Shown in pieces: positions 15,078 through 23,214 of a stretch of DNA of 46,229 bases. The notes under the pieces are model-generated. The model ran no database searches. It saw only the letters and a list, made by a program, of their open reading frames with translations, and was not told the DNA's origin. Position 1 is the stretch's first letter. Each line of letters begins with the position of its first letter. The stretch comes from Micromonospora chalcea (lineage in GTDB: Bacteria; Actinomycetota; Actinomycetes; Mycobacteriales; Micromonosporaceae): positions 1 to 46,229 of the forward strand of contig NZ_MAGP01000134.1 in NCBI RefSeq assembly GCF_002926165.1, in the 5' to 3' direction. A program made the translations under genes and the position numbers.

Positions 15078-16002
15078 AGAAGAAGTTCACGCCGAACAGG
15101 TTCATCATCACGGTCAGGAAGCCCACGATGGAGATCCAGGTCGCCACGTTGCGCTTCACGCTCGGCGTGGCCCGGGCGTGCAGGTAGCCCGCGTACACCA
15201 CCCAGGAGATGAACGCCCAGGTCTCCTTGGGGTCCCAGCCCCAGGCGCGGCCCCAGGCCGCCTCGGCCCAGATCGCGCCCGCGATCACCGCGAACGTGAA
15301 GATCGGGAACGAGAAGGCGTGCAGCGTGAAGGTCAACCGCTCCAGCCCGGCCGCCGCCGGAAGGCGGCGGGCCAGGGTGTACGGGAAGCTGCGGCGACCC
15401 TGCTCCCAGCCGGCCCGCATCAGGTACGCGGCGGCGGGCACCACGCCCAGCAGGAAGAGGCCCGAGGCAAAGATGATCGTCGAGACGTGGATGATGAACC
15501 ACCACGACTGCAGCGCCGGCATCAGCGGCTCGATCGGCACGTAGAGCTTCAGCTCGGCGAACGCCAGCAGCAGCACCATCACCAGCGTCAGGAACAGCCC
15601 GAGCCGGCGCAGCCACGGCTGCTTCCAGAGCACCACGAGCCAGGCCGCCACACCGATCCAGGTGCCGGTCAGCACGAACTCGTACATGTTGCCCCAAGGC
15701 ATCCGGTCGGCGGCGACGCCCCGCGTGATCACCGCGCCCAGGTGCACGGCGGCGGCGACCGCGGTGAGCCAGCCGGCGATCCGGCCGGCCAGCACGGCCC
15801 GGGCGGCGGAGTGGTCCGGGCGCGGCGGCGCGGCCGGCTCGTCGACGGTGCCGCCGGCGCCCGCGCCGACCAGTTCCCGCGCGGGCGCGGCCGCGGGGAC
15901 CTTCCGCGCGTTGCCCAGCGCGAACTCCACGGCGTGGCTGATCATCGCGATCAGGTACACCAGGATCGCGTACGTGACCAGCTGGTCGGAGAGTGCGGAC
16001 AT
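15046..16002 (-). CDS. ccsB: Cytochrome c biogenesis protein CcsB/CcsA-type (ResC), haem handling
   Basis: A 318-residue integral membrane protein with about eight helices. The tryptophan-rich WWD signature is clear in AWGRAWGWDPKETWAFISW, flanked by conserved His residues in helices (for example HVSTIIFASG and LHAFSFPIFTF). With ResB it forms the System II complex that exports haem and attaches it to apocytochrome c outside the membrane. ATG 16002 is chosen over GTG 16005 because AAGGAG precedes it and it shares a base with the resB TGA. It is the last gene of the hemL-ccs operon and overlaps a small convergent gene. Confidence 0.93.
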   Translation of the reverse strand: MSALSDQLVTYAILVYLIAMISHAVEFALGNARKVPAAAPARELVGAGAGGTVDEPAAPPRPDHSAARAVLAGRIAGWLTAVAAAVHLGAVITRGVAADRMPWGNMYEFVLTGTWIGVAAWLVVLWKQPWLRRLGLFLTLVMVLLLAFAELKLYVPIEPLMPALQSWWFIIHVSTIIFASGLFLLGVVPAAAYLMRAGWEQGRRSFPYTLARRLPAAAGLERLTFTLHAFSFPIFTFAVIAGAIWAEAAWGRAWGWDPKETWAFISWVVYAGYLHARATPSVKRNVATWISIVGFLTVMMNLFGVNFFFTGLHSYAGV

Positions 16003-17621
16003 CACTCGTCTCCTTCTCGCGCCCGCCGCGCGTCCGGCTCGTCGCCGCTCACCGCGGCGACGAGCTGCGCGAACTCGTCGGCGAACCCTGGGTGCTCGGT
16101 GCGCGGCAGCCCACCGGCCTCCACCAAACTACTACCGCCCGTCGGAGATCCACCCTCCGGGGGCGAAACCCGGAACCACACCCGTCGCCGCCGGGCGAAC
16201 AGCGAGCCCATCAGGCCCAGCAGCAGCGTGCCGCTGGCCACCAGCAGCAGCGTCTGCCCGGGCGCGTGCCGGACCGCGAGCGTGATGTACGGCTTGGTGC
16301 CGACGAACTCCAGCGTGCTGCCGTCGTCGAGGGTCCACTTCTCCCCCGGCCGCAGCAGCTTGGTGCCGATCTCCTTGAGCTTGCCGTCGTCGATCTGCCG
16401 CCGGTCCAGCGCGTAGACCGAGCCGGGGATGCCGGCGTCCATCCCGAGGTTCCCCCGGTACGCGGTCAGGTTCACCATCGGGTTGCGCTCGGCCGGATAC
16501 TGCGACGCCACGTACGGCGCGCTCTCCGGCCCGGTGGGCAGGTAGAGCCCGTCGAAGGCGATCTGCTGGTCCGGGGCCCGCGCGCCGGTCTTCGGGTCGA
16601 CGTTGGCGTCCGGGAAGATCGCCACGCCCTCCTCGGTCGCGTTGGAGTCGCCGGTACGCAGGAACGGCGCCTCGCTGGTCTGGCTGCGGCCGTACTTGTC
16701 GGTGTACTTCAGCAGCGGCGCGTAGCCGTTGCCGAGCAGATAGACGTTCGCCGAGCCGAGCCGCAGCGGCGAGTTGACCGAGAAGCCGGCGGTCCGCACC
16801 GCGCCGCCCGGCTCGTCCACGGTCACCGTGGCCCAGTAGCGGGACGCCAGCCCGGACGGCAGGTAGTCGGCCTCGAACTTCTCCAGCGTCAGGCAGAACG
16901 GCGGCAGGTCGGCGCTGTCCACGCGCGGGCCGAGCGACGCCTCGGCGTACTGCTGACGGGTGTTGCAGAAGGCGTTGTCCTCGCCCGCGACCAGGATGCG
17001 GTTGCCGTGCCATCCGTACCAGGAACCGAGCGCGACCCCGAGCAGGACGGCGACCAGCGATACGTGGAAGAGCAGGTTGCCGGTCTCCTTGAGGTAGCCC
17101 TTCTCGGCGGAGACCTCGTTGCCGCGCACGGTGACCCGCCATCGGCGGCCGCGCAGCACCGCCGCGATCGCCTCGGGATCGGCGGCGGCCGGGGCCTCCA
17201 GCACCGTGTGCTGGGGCAGCCGTTCGAGCCGCTTCGGCGCGGCCGGCGGCTTCATCCGCAGCGCGCGGACGTGGTCCCGGGCGCGGGGCAGGATGCAGCC
17301 GATCAGCGAGGTGAACAGCAGCAGGTAGATCGCGGAGAACCAGACCGAGCCGAAGACCTCGAACGCGCCGATCTGGTCCAGCCGGGGTGCGAGGTCGGGG
17401 TGGTCCACGAACCACTGGTTGACCCGTTCCGGGTTGACGCCGCGCTGCGGCAGCACCGAGCCGGGGATGGCCGCGACGGCGAGCAGGAACAGCAGGATCA
17501 GCGCGGTACGCATGCTGGTGAGCTGCCGCCACGAGTTGCGCAGCAGGGCCAGCACCGGGTTGACCCGCCGTCGGGGCGCCTGCGCCGGAGGGGTCGACGG
17601 CCGGTCGTCGACGGTCGTCAT
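16002..17621 (-). CDS. resB: ResB-like cytochrome c biogenesis protein
   Basis: A 539-residue ResB/Ccs1 protein. An N-terminal cytoplasmic stretch is followed by transmembrane helices (ALILLFLLAVAAIPGSVLPQ; WFSAIYLLLFTSLIGCILPR; LLFHVSLVAVLLGVALGSWYGW). A large extracytoplasmic domain spans about residues 210-455, and a final helix (TLLLVASGTLLLGLMGSLFA) precedes a cytoplasmic tail. It partners with CcsB for haem delivery. Both ends use shared-base stop/start junctions (TGATG) with ccdA upstream and ccsB downstream, implying strict stoichiometric translation. Confidence 0.92.
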   Translation of the reverse strand: MTTVDDRPSTPPAQAPRRRVNPVLALLRNSWRQLTSMRTALILLFLLAVAAIPGSVLPQRGVNPERVNQWFVDHPDLAPRLDQIGAFEVFGSVWFSAIYLLLFTSLIGCILPRARDHVRALRMKPPAAPKRLERLPQHTVLEAPAAADPEAIAAVLRGRRWRVTVRGNEVSAEKGYLKETGNLLFHVSLVAVLLGVALGSWYGWHGNRILVAGEDNAFCNTRQQYAEASLGPRVDSADLPPFCLTLEKFEADYLPSGLASRYWATVTVDEPGGAVRTAGFSVNSPLRLGSANVYLLGNGYAPLLKYTDKYGRSQTSEAPFLRTGDSNATEEGVAIFPDANVDPKTGARAPDQQIAFDGLYLPTGPESAPYVASQYPAERNPMVNLTAYRGNLGMDAGIPGSVYALDRRQIDDGKLKEIGTKLLRPGEKWTLDDGSTLEFVGTKPYITLAVRHAPGQTLLLVASGTLLLGLMGSLFARRRRVWFRVSPPEGGSPTGGSSLVEAGGLPRTEHPGFADEFAQLVAAVSGDEPDARRAREGDE

Positions 17622-18487
17622 CAGATGCTCACCTCGCCCACGCCCACGTTCGTCTGCAGCCAGATCACCACGTTCACCCAGCCGCCGCTGATCAGCGCCA
17701 GGCCGATCGCGATCAGCAGGGCCCCGCCGATGCGGGTGACCCAGCGGCTGTTGCGCCGGACGGCGCGGAACACCCCGAGCAGGCGCTGGAAGCCCAGCCC
17801 GAAGACGACGAACGGTATCCCCAGCCCGAGGCAGTACGCCACGGCGAGCACCACGGCCCGGTCGGTGCCCCCCTCGGTGGCCGCCATGCCGAGCACCGCG
17901 CCGAGCGTCGGGCCGGTGCAGGGCAGCCAGCTGAGCGCGAAGACCGCGCCGAGCACCGGCGCGCCGAGCAGCCCGGCGGAGGGCAGCCAGCGGATGCGGA
18001 ACTCCCGCTGCATGCCGGGGATCACCCCGAGGTAGCCGAGCCCGAGCACCACCACGAGCGCGCCGATGACGATCTCCAGCGTGCGCTCGTACCGGAAGAA
18101 GAGCTTGCCGACGCCGGAGAAGAGGATCGCGGTGGCGACGAACACGACTGTGAAGCCGGCGATGAACAGCAGCGTGCCGGCGAGCACCCGGCCCTTGACG
18201 GCCGCGGTGGTCCGGGCCGGCGCCGCCCGCTCGGCGACGCCCACACCGCCCCCGCTCGCGCCGCCGCTGTTAACAAGGGGCCCTTCCTCTACCGGAGGCG
18301 TTAACAGGGGGCCCTTCCTTGCACCCTCCAGGTCGGCGCCGGCCAGGCCGGTCACGTACGACAGGTAGCCGGGCATCAGCGGGAGCACGCACGGGGACAG
18401 GAAACTCACCAGCCCGGCCAGTGCGGCCGCGCCCACCGCGAACAGCAGCGGGCCGGACTCGGCGAGCTGGCGGAACGTCTCGCCCAT
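17621..18487 (-). CDS. ccdA: CcdA-type thiol-reduction membrane protein with a repeat-derived insertion
   Basis: A 288-residue protein with six transmembrane helices that should carry reducing power from cytoplasmic thioredoxin to the TlpA-like lipoprotein, keeping apocytochrome c haem-binding Cys reduced. The redox pair is Cys33 (SFLSPCVLPLMPG) and Cys190 (LSWLPCTGPT). Between helices 1 and 2 lies an unusually long loop of about 50 residues. Residues about 57-73 of it are encoded by copy 2 of the 53-bp repeat, in frame, and are followed by a Ser/Gly-rich linker. It overlaps both neighbours by one base. Function is probably kept, because the insertion is in a loop. Confidence 0.92.
   Translation of the reverse strand: MGETFRQLAESGPLLFAVGAAALAGLVSFLSPCVLPLMPGYLSYVTGLAGADLEGARKGPLLTPPVEEGPLVNSGGASGGGVGVAERAAPARTTAAVKGRVLAGTLLFIAGFTVVFVATAILFSGVGKLFFRYERTLEIVIGALVVVLGLGYLGVIPGMQREFRIRWLPSAGLLGAPVLGAVFALSWLPCTGPTLGAVLGMAATEGGTDRAVVLAVAYCLGLGIPFVVFGLGFQRLLGVFRAVRRNSRWVTRIGGALLIAIGLALISGGWVNVVIWLQTNVGVGEVSI
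18268..18320 (-). repeat. 53-bp dispersed repeat, copy 2 (inside ccdA)
   Basis: The reverse complement matches copy 1 (12118-12170) at 51 of 53 bases. Differences are one A/G and one G/C near the 3' end. It is read in frame as part of the ccdA loop (codons from Arg57 to about Asn73) without a stop. Confidence 0.92.
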
Positions 18488-19062
18488 CAGCGGGCGCCGT
18501 TCGGCGCCGGTGACTCGGCGGCGATCTTCTCGACGATCGGCCGCAGCTCGTCGCGGGTGACGGCCCGGCGGATCACCACGGCGATCCGGCCCTCGCGGTC
18601 GAGCACGACGGTGGCCGGCGTGGTGTTCGGCGGGATGTCGAAGTTGAGCGCCTGCCGGCTGGCCGGGTCGAAGATGCTCGGGTACGTGACCCGGCCCTCC
18701 TCGAAGGCGAGCGCCTTGTCCTTGCTGTCCTGCACGTTGATGCCGAGGAACGTCACGCCGGAGCCCTTTGTGGCCTGGTAGGTGTCCTCCAGGTCGTCGG
18801 CCTCGGCACGGCAGGGCGCGCACCAGGAGCCCCAGAAGTTGACCACGACGACCTGGCCGCGGTCGCGGGAGATGTCGTAGCCGCCGCCGGTGAGCAGCTC
18901 GCCGCTGACCTTCGGCGTCTTCGAGCGCTGGTCGGGTGCGCAGGTGACGACGGAGCCGTCGGCCGCGCACCGGCTCTCCTGGCTGCCGGAGGAGCAGCCG
19001 ACCAGCGCCGTACCGGCGGTGACGGCGGCGAGCAGGGCGGCGGCGAGCCTCCGGGTGAGCAT
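18487..19062 (-). CDS. TlpA/ResA-like thiol-disulfide lipoprotein
   Basis: A 191-residue extracytoplasmic thioredoxin-fold protein. A signal peptide with lipobox LVGC (lipidated Cys23) is followed by a thioredoxin-like domain with the active site Cys81-Ala-Pro-Cys84 in FWGSWCAPCRAE and a cis-Pro region NTTPATVV. It should take electrons from CcdA and reduce apocytochrome c. Cys32 and Cys41 near the mature N-terminus form an extra Cys pair. It has shared-base junctions with the phosphatase gene upstream and ccdA downstream. Confidence 0.92.
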   Translation of the reverse strand: MLTRRLAAALLAAVTAGTALVGCSSGSQESRCAADGSVVTCAPDQRSKTPKVSGELLTGGGYDISRDRGQVVVVNFWGSWCAPCRAEADDLEDTYQATKGSGVTFLGINVQDSKDKALAFEEGRVTYPSIFDPASRQALNFDIPPNTTPATVVLDREGRIAVVIRRAVTRDELRPIVEKIAAESPAPNGAR

Positions 19063-19709
19063 CAGGCCCCCTTGGCCGTCCGGGCGGTCGGCGAGATCGA
19101 CACCAGGTGGGCGGCCGGCTCGGAGTACCCGATGCCGACGATCTTGGCGCCGTCGAAGTGGAACGAGGTGAGGCTGGCCAGGCCGCACTGGCGGCGGCGC
19201 GGGTCGTGCCAGAGGCGCTTGCGCTCGACGTGCCGGCGCAGCGTCCAGATCGGGAGCTGGTGCGACACGAGCACCGCCTCGCGGCCCTCGGCGGCGACGC
19301 GGGCGGCGTGCAGCGCGGCGAACATGCGCTCGGCGATGGCCCGGTACGCCTCGCCCCAGGACGGGGTCACCGGGTCGCGCAGCACCCACCAGTTGCGCGG
19401 GTCGCGGAACGAGCCGTCACCGGGCGAGACCTTCTTGCCCTCGAACCAGTTCGCGCTCTCGATCAGCCGCTCGTCGACGCCGACGGAGAGGCCGAACTGC
19501 GCCGCGATCGGCTCGGCGGTCTGCTGGGCGCGCTCCAGCGGGCTGGCCACCACGTGCACCACGGTCCGGTCGGCGAGCGCCTGCGCGGCCGCCTTCGCCA
19601 TCTGCACGCCCAGCTCGGAGAGGCGGAACCCGGGCAGGCGGCCGTAGAGGATGCCGTCCGGGTTGTGCACCTCACCGTGCCGCAGCACGTGCACCACGGT
19701 CTCCGCCAT
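19062..19709 (-). CDS. Histidine phosphatase-family protein (phosphoglycerate mutase-like)
   Basis: A 215-residue cytoplasmic protein of the branch 1 histidine phosphatase family. The phosphohistidine motif is LRHGE (Arg10-His11-Gly12), with a second catalytic His150 in LVSHQLP and SPLERAQQTAEPIA carrying the phosphate-binding Arg. The same gene position between hemL and the TlpA-like gene is seen in mycobacteria (Rv0524-Rv0529 region), where its substrate is unknown. ATG 19709 lies 2 nt after the hemL stop codon, with a G run upstream that can act as Shine-Dalgarno. Confidence 0.9.
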   Translation of the reverse strand: MAETVVHVLRHGEVHNPDGILYGRLPGFRLSELGVQMAKAAAQALADRTVVHVVASPLERAQQTAEPIAAQFGLSVGVDERLIESANWFEGKKVSPGDGSFRDPRNWWVLRDPVTPSWGEAYRAIAERMFAALHAARVAAEGREAVLVSHQLPIWTLRRHVERKRLWHDPRRRQCGLASLTSFHFDGAKIVGIGYSEPAAHLVSISPTARTAKGA

Positions 19710-19711
19710 AG

Positions 19712-21049
19712 TTACCCCCCGCTTCCCGCCGCTGCCGCCGCCCGCGCCGCCACCGGCAGGGCGGCGGCGATCTGCTCCCACGCCGCGTCGTCGATCGCGG
19801 TCGAGACGAACCACGACTCGAACGCGCTCGGCGGCAGGTAGACGCCACCGGCGAGCATCGCGTGGAAGAACGCCTTGAACGCCGGCACCACCTGGGTACG
19901 GGCGCTGTCGTAGTCGCGCACGTCCGCGTCGGTGAAGAAGACCGAGAACATGTTGCCGGCGGTGGAGAGGCGGTGCGGCACGCCGGCCGCGGACAGCGCC
20001 TCGGTGGTGAGCTTGCCGAGCGCGGCGGAGGTCTCGTCGAGCCGCCGGTAGAGCGCGTCGTCGGCCAGCCGCAGCGTGGCCAGTCCGGCGGCGCAGGCCA
20101 GCGGGTTACCGGAGAGCGTCCCGGCCTGGTAGACCGGGCCGGCCGGGGCGAGCTTCGCCATGATCTCCGCGCGCCCGCCGAACGCCGCGGCGGGCAGGCC
20201 GCCACCCATGACCTTCCCGTACGTCCACAGGTCCGCGTCCGACGGGTCGAGGCCGTGCCATCCGGCGCGGGACACCCGGAACCCGGTCATCACCTCGTCG
20301 ACGATGAGCAGCGCGCCGTGCGCGTGCGCGATCCGGGCCAGTTCGGCGTTGAAGCCGTCACGCGGGGCGATCACGCCCATGTTGCCGGCGGCGGCCTCGG
20401 TGATGATCGCGGCGATGTGCTGGCCCTGGGCGGCGAACGCCTCCTCGACCGCGCGCAGGTCGTTGTACGGCAGCACGATCGTGTCGCTCGCCGCCGCGCC
20501 GGTCACGCCGGGCGAGTCGGGCAGGCCGAACGTGGCCACGCCGGAGCCGGCGGCGGCGAGCAGTGCGTCCGAGTGGCCGTGGTAGCAGCCGGCGAACTTG
20601 ATGATTTTGGAGCGGCCGGTGAAGCCGCGGGCCAGCCGGATCGCCGACATGGTCGCCTCGGTGCCGGAGTTGACCAGGCGCACCTGCTCGACCGGCGTCC
20701 GCGCGATGATCTCCTCGGCGAGGTCCACCTCACCCGGGGTGGGCGTGCCGAAGCTCGTGCCCAGCGTGGCGGCCTCGCGCAGCGCCTCCACCACTGCCGG
20801 GTGCGCGTGGCCGAGAATGAGCGGGCCCCAGGAGCAGACCAGGTCGACGTACCGACGACCGTCGGCGTCGAAGAGCCACGGACCCTCCCCCCGGACCATG
20901 AAGCGCGGGGTGCCGCCGACGGCACGGAACGCGCGCACGGGAGAGTTCACCCCGCCGGGCACGACGGCCTTGGCGCGGTCGAACAGGGCCTCGGAGGCCG
21001 GGGCGTCGGCCGGGTAGCGGCCGGATCCGGCGGAAAGCGTCTCGGTCAC
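19712..21049 (-). CDS. hemL: Glutamate-1-semialdehyde 2,1-aminomutase
   Basis: A 445-residue PLP enzyme that converts glutamate-1-semialdehyde to 5-aminolevulinate in the C5 haem pathway. Diagnostic segments are PGGVNSPVRAF, LVNSGTEATMSAIRLAR, FAGCYHGHSD, LIVDEVMTGFR and the PLP Lys279 in TYGKVMGGGLPAAAFGG. The start is GTG 21049. It leads the operon that goes on to cytochrome c maturation, tying haem supply to haem attachment. Other haem biosynthesis genes are probably just outside this operon, since none are in the window. Confidence 0.96.
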   Translation of the reverse strand: MTETLSAGSGRYPADAPASEALFDRAKAVVPGGVNSPVRAFRAVGGTPRFMVRGEGPWLFDADGRRYVDLVCSWGPLILGHAHPAVVEALREAATLGTSFGTPTPGEVDLAEEIIARTPVEQVRLVNSGTEATMSAIRLARGFTGRSKIIKFAGCYHGHSDALLAAAGSGVATFGLPDSPGVTGAAASDTIVLPYNDLRAVEEAFAAQGQHIAAIITEAAAGNMGVIAPRDGFNAELARIAHAHGALLIVDEVMTGFRVSRAGWHGLDPSDADLWTYGKVMGGGLPAAAFGGRAEIMAKLAPAGPVYQAGTLSGNPLACAAGLATLRLADDALYRRLDETSAALGKLTTEALSAAGVPHRLSTAGNMFSVFFTDADVRDYDSARTQVVPAFKAFFHAMLAGGVYLPPSAFESWFVSTAIDDAAWEQIAAALPVAARAAAAAGSGG

Positions 21050-21080
21050 GATGGGCCCATTGTGTCAGCGCCGGAGCACT

Positions 21081-21128
21081 GCCTGGCACGCACCCCGCGA
21101 CGGGGGTTACCAGGCTCACCCCGGTGAG
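21081..21128. promoter_or_regulatory. Nested inverted repeats between hemL and the STAS gene
   Basis: GCCTGG (21081-21086) pairs with CCAGGC (21110-21115), enclosing ACCCC/GGGGT (21092-21096, 21102-21106). Next to it CTCACC-CC-GGTGAG (21115-21128) is a second palindrome. The gap separates two divergent genes, so these may be operators or the leader of hemL. No named regulator site is recognised. Confidence 0.4.
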
Positions 21129-21181
21129 CGGCGGCAGGCCGCCAGCGATCCGCTCGACAGGCCCGTCGGTCGAGATCGCGA

Positions 21182-21187
21182 TAGGCT
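21182..21187 (+). promoter_or_regulatory. Leaderless-type -10 box TAGGCT before the STAS gene
   Basis: TAGGCT is followed by 6 nt and GTG 21194, with no Shine-Dalgarno. Confidence 0.5.
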
Positions 21188-21193
21188 GACCGG

Positions 21194-21526
21194 GTGGATC
21201 GTGCCGAACTGTCCATCGCCGTACAGCGGACCGGTGACGAAGCAGTGCTTCGTCTGGCCGGTGAGATCGACATGCTCACGGCCGCCCAGCTCTCGACGGT
21301 GGTCAACGAGGTGCTGGCGGATCCGCCCCCGCGCATCGTGCTCGACCTGGCCGGGGTCACGTTCTGCGACTCGCAGGGCCTCGGCACGCTCGTGGTGCTC
21401 AGCCGCAAGGCCAGTCACGCGCGCAGCCTGCTGATGCTCAGCAACGTGGGCGACTTCCTGATCCGCGTCCTGGACATCACCGGTCTCCGCAGCGCCCTGA
21501 TGATCCGCAACGAAGCCACCCCGTAG
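21194..21526 (+). CDS. STAS-domain anti-sigma factor antagonist
   Basis: A 110-residue single STAS domain of the SpoIIAA/RsbV type. The phosphoacceptor is Ser60 in FCDSQGLG, preceded by the VVNEVLADPPPRIVLDLAGV strand. When unphosphorylated such proteins bind and neutralise an anti-sigma kinase. When phosphorylated they release it. No anti-sigma or sigma gene is adjacent, so its partner is elsewhere. The SpoIIE-type phosphatases at 29.8, 38.7 and 41.6 kb are candidates to act on it. The GTG start follows a leaderless-type -10 box. Confidence 0.9.
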   Translation: MDRAELSIAVQRTGDEAVLRLAGEIDMLTAAQLSTVVNEVLADPPPRIVLDLAGVTFCDSQGLGTLVVLSRKASHARSLLMLSNVGDFLIRVLDITGLRSALMIRNEATP

Positions 21527-21547
21527 CCCCGTACTCCTTTCCTCCGC

Positions 21548-21614
21548 GATCTTGCACTTGCGGCCCTCCACGAGGGTGATTCACCCCTTTCGCCGGGGCC
21601 GCAAGCGCAAGATC
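21548..21614. repeat. Long inverted repeat/bidirectional terminator between the STAS and ABC permease genes
   Basis: The arm GATCTTGCACTTGCGGCCC (21548-21566) is complementary to 21596-21614 with a single mismatch. The 29-nt loop holds a second palindrome, GGGTGA-T-TCACCC. It sits exactly between two convergent genes (ends 21526 and 21622) and can terminate both. Its long, well-kept arms suggest a dispersed element rather than a simple terminator. Confidence 0.75.
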
Positions 21615-21621
21615 AACGCTG

Positions 21622-23214
21622 CTAGAGGACGGGGAGGTCTCGGCGGCGGAAGGTGAGCAGGCCAGCCGTGGCCAGGGTCACCGCCAGGGCCGTGAGCAGG
21701 TAGAGCGGGGTGGGGGTCCAGGCGTCGCGGAGCACCTGCGGGGTGTGCGTGAACGGGGACAGGTCCAGCAGCCACTGGTCCAGCTCCAGCCCCGCGCCGA
21801 GCTGCCCGAGCAGCACGCAGACCGCCAGCACCGCCCAGGTGACCGGCGCGAGCCGGGGTAGCAGGCCGTAGAGCAGCACGGCGAGTCCGGCCAGCACCCA
21901 GGCCGCCGGCACCTGAGCCAGGCCCGCGGCGAGCATCCGGCCCAGCTGGCGGGGCACGTCACCGGTACTCAGCCCGTACGTCAGGCCGGTGGCGAGCCCG
22001 GTCACCGCGAGCACCACCACCGGGCCGAGCAGCGCGAACGTCACGTGCGAGAGCAGCCAGGTCGAGCGGCGGGTGCCGGTGGCGAGCACCGGCTCGGCGT
22101 GCCCGGCGGACTCCTCGGCGCGCATCCGCAGCGCGGCCTGGATGCCGTACCCGGCGGCGGCCAGCCCGGCCAGGCTCAGCGTCACGCCCAGGTAGGCGTC
22201 GGCCATGCCGGACGCCCCGCCGAGCCGGGCCACGATCTCCTCCATCCGCGGGCTGCCCTCGACGGACCGGCCGGCCGCCTCGGCCGCGCCACCGAGGATC
22301 AGGCCGAGCAGGCCGAACCCGACCGACCACCAGAGGACCTGCCCCCGGTGCAGCCGCCAGGCCAGGCCGAACGGACCGGACAGGCCACCACCGGCGGTGG
22401 CCGGGCCGAGCCGGGACGGCAGCACGCCCGCGCCCAGGTCGCGGCGGACCGAGACCGGGTACGCGAACGCGGCGGTCAGCGCCGTGGCGGCAAGCGGCAG
22501 CAGCAGCACCCACCACCGCTCCCCCTCGTACGGGCGGACCCGGGCGGCCCAGCCCAGCGGGGACAGCCAGCTCGGCCAGTCGTTGCCCGCCGTGTCCCCG
22601 GCCAGGCGCAGCCCGAACGCGGCGCCGAGACCGGCGAGGCCGATGCCCCGCGCCCCACCCGCGGTCTCGGTCAACTGGGCCGCCAGCCCGCCGAGCGTGG
22701 CGAACACGACGCCGGTCAGCACGGTGACCAGGCCGTACGCCAGCGAGCCGCCGGTCGGCAGCCCGGTCGCGACCAGCCCGGCGGCGGTGAGCAGGCCGAG
22801 CAGCAGATCCGCCGCGTACGTGACGAGTAGCGCGGCGGTCAGCCCGGCGTGCCGGCCGAGCACGTTGCCGCCGAGCAGTTCCCGCCGGCCGGCCTCCTCC
22901 TCGGTGCGGGTGTGCCGGATGACGGTGAGCAGGCTGGCCAGCGCGACGATGAGCAGCAGGAAGCCGCTGCGCTGCGCGGTCAGCCCGCCGATGCTGTCGC
23001 CGTAGGCGGGGCCGAGCAGCGCGACGATCGACGGGTTGCGGGCGGTGCCCTCCAGGTACGCGGCCCGCTCGGCGGCGGTCGGGAACAGCTCGAAGTAGCT
23101 GGCCGCGTACGTCATCGGCAGCACCGCGAGGATCAGCACCCACAGCGGCAGCAGGAGGCGGTCCCGGCGCAGGATCAGCCGGACCAGGTGGCGGGTGCCG
23201 GTGAGCGTGCTCAT
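21622..23214 (-). CDS. ABC-2 type exporter permease, two-half
   Basis: A 530-residue membrane protein with about 12 helices in two similar halves, each starting with a cytoplasmic Leu/Arg-rich segment (LVRLILRRDRLLLPLWVLILAVLP; LAWRLHRGQVLWWSVGFGLLGLILGG). It belongs to the actinobacterial exporters often annotated as polyketide-antibiotic exporters. It overlaps the ATP-binding subunit gene by 4 bases (ATGA). The substrate is unknown: drug or lipid export is an inference from family and from the divergent regulator. Confidence 0.88.
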   Translation of the reverse strand: MSTLTGTRHLVRLILRRDRLLLPLWVLILAVLPMTYAASYFELFPTAAERAAYLEGTARNPSIVALLGPAYGDSIGGLTAQRSGFLLLIVALASLLTVIRHTRTEEEAGRRELLGGNVLGRHAGLTAALLVTYAADLLLGLLTAAGLVATGLPTGGSLAYGLVTVLTGVVFATLGGLAAQLTETAGGARGIGLAGLGAAFGLRLAGDTAGNDWPSWLSPLGWAARVRPYEGERWWVLLLPLAATALTAAFAYPVSVRRDLGAGVLPSRLGPATAGGGLSGPFGLAWRLHRGQVLWWSVGFGLLGLILGGAAEAAGRSVEGSPRMEEIVARLGGASGMADAYLGVTLSLAGLAAAGYGIQAALRMRAEESAGHAEPVLATGTRRSTWLLSHVTFALLGPVVVLAVTGLATGLTYGLSTGDVPRQLGRMLAAGLAQVPAAWVLAGLAVLLYGLLPRLAPVTWAVLAVCVLLGQLGAGLELDQWLLDLSPFTHTPQVLRDAWTPTPLYLLTALAVTLATAGLLTFRRRDLPVL

